Of a stretch of DNA of 64,000 nt, positions 63,911 through 64,000 are shown in pieces. Source of the stretch: Solimicrobium sp040544425 (lineage in GTDB: Bacteria > Pseudomonadota > Gammaproteobacteria > Burkholderiales > Burkholderiaceae_D). The position numbers were made by a program, and so were the translations under genes. The stretch covers positions 40,422 through 104,421 of the forward strand of contig JBEONO010000017.1 in the NCBI GenBank assembly GCA_040544425.1, in the 5' to 3' direction. Under the pieces are notes generated by a model. It was not told the origin of the DNA. It made no database searches and worked only from the letters and a program-made list of their open reading frames with translations. Numbering within the stretch: the first letter of the stretch is position 1; the number at the start of each line of letters is the position of its first letter.

Positions 63911-64000
63911 GTGGACCCATTGGGCAAGACAATTTTTCAGAGAATTTAAGCTGCATCCATTTTCTTCACTACAGCTGGTCGGCGCTGCCCCGTTTTCCTC
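63911..64000 (-). mobile_element. Possible insertion-sequence end (right edge of window)
   Basis: Right after the truncated translocator the sequence changes character: TGGACCCATTGGGCAAGACA begins here (read inward, ending CA on the other strand, as IS3-type ends do), and on the minus strand a short frame at 63946-63999 ends RKTGQRRPAVVKKMDAA. This would fit a transposase C-terminus about 35 nt from an IS tip, but the window stops, so the family and the opposite end cannot be read. Confidence 0.35.

Noticed and set aside
63909..64000. Frameshift joining the translocator to a missing C-terminus
   Set aside because: Neither other forward frame after the stop reads like the second hydrophobic region of IpaB/SipB, so truncation is preferred to a simple frameshift.

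Overview
The window looks like a chromosome segment of a betaproteobacterium, most likely Burkholderiales close to Oxalobacteraceae (Undibacterium/Herminiimonas-like). This is inferred from gene content: a TIGR02001-type porin ahead of glnK-amtB, a PEP-CTERM protein, fadE-type acyl-CoA dehydrogenase, pbpC next to an alpha-2-macroglobulin, and an Inv/Mxi-Spa type III secretion system. No rRNA, tRNA or CRISPR array was seen.

Bases 1-27 kb are mostly housekeeping and envelope genes. They hold an AraC-family fragment, fadE with a tiny membrane ORF in front, a WXPGXW-repeat secreted protein, a membrane-protein gene split by an in-frame stop, fhs, an M61 peptidase, the alpha-2-macroglobulin/pbpC pair, an orphan AbrB-like protein, an MFS transporter and an ECF sigma operon. 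Next come a likely ADP-ribosyltransferase toxin-antitoxin pair and an XRE regulator. A nitrogen operon (porin-glnK-amtB) follows, with a textbook sigma-54 promoter and an NtrC-like site. Two intergenic regions carry related inverted repeats, one of them next to a 14-nt tandem array.

Bases 27-36 kb hold a divergent membrane/polyamine island. The minus strand carries DUF350, SPFH-SHOCT, zinc-ribbon DUF4178, a Gly-rich 60-aa protein and SpeD, tightly coupled. The plus strand carries a membrane-fused spermidine-synthase-like protein, a Tat-exported flavin amine-oxidase-like protein and a trimethylamine-dehydrogenase-like flavoprotein. A PEP-CTERM protein and a three-gene glycan cluster (DUF5672, GT2, TPR-glycosyltransferase) follow.

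Bases 41-64 kb hold an almost complete SPI-1/Inv-Mxi-Spa-type T3SS. In minus-strand reading order it runs sctD, an unknown 151-aa gene, a GNAT gene with its own terminator, sctP-Q-R-S-T-U, then sctF-I-J-K-L, a lytic transglycosylase, sctC-W-V-N-O. Beyond it lie a 591-aa candidate cysteine-protease effector (minus) and, on the plus strand, a SycD-type chaperone and an IpaB/SipB-like translocator that stops soon after its first hydrophobic region, just before what may be an insertion-sequence end. The most unusual single feature is the secretin SctC, whose N0-N1 periplasmic module is tandemly duplicated. No T3SS regulator, pilotin, tip protein or second translocator is visible in the window.
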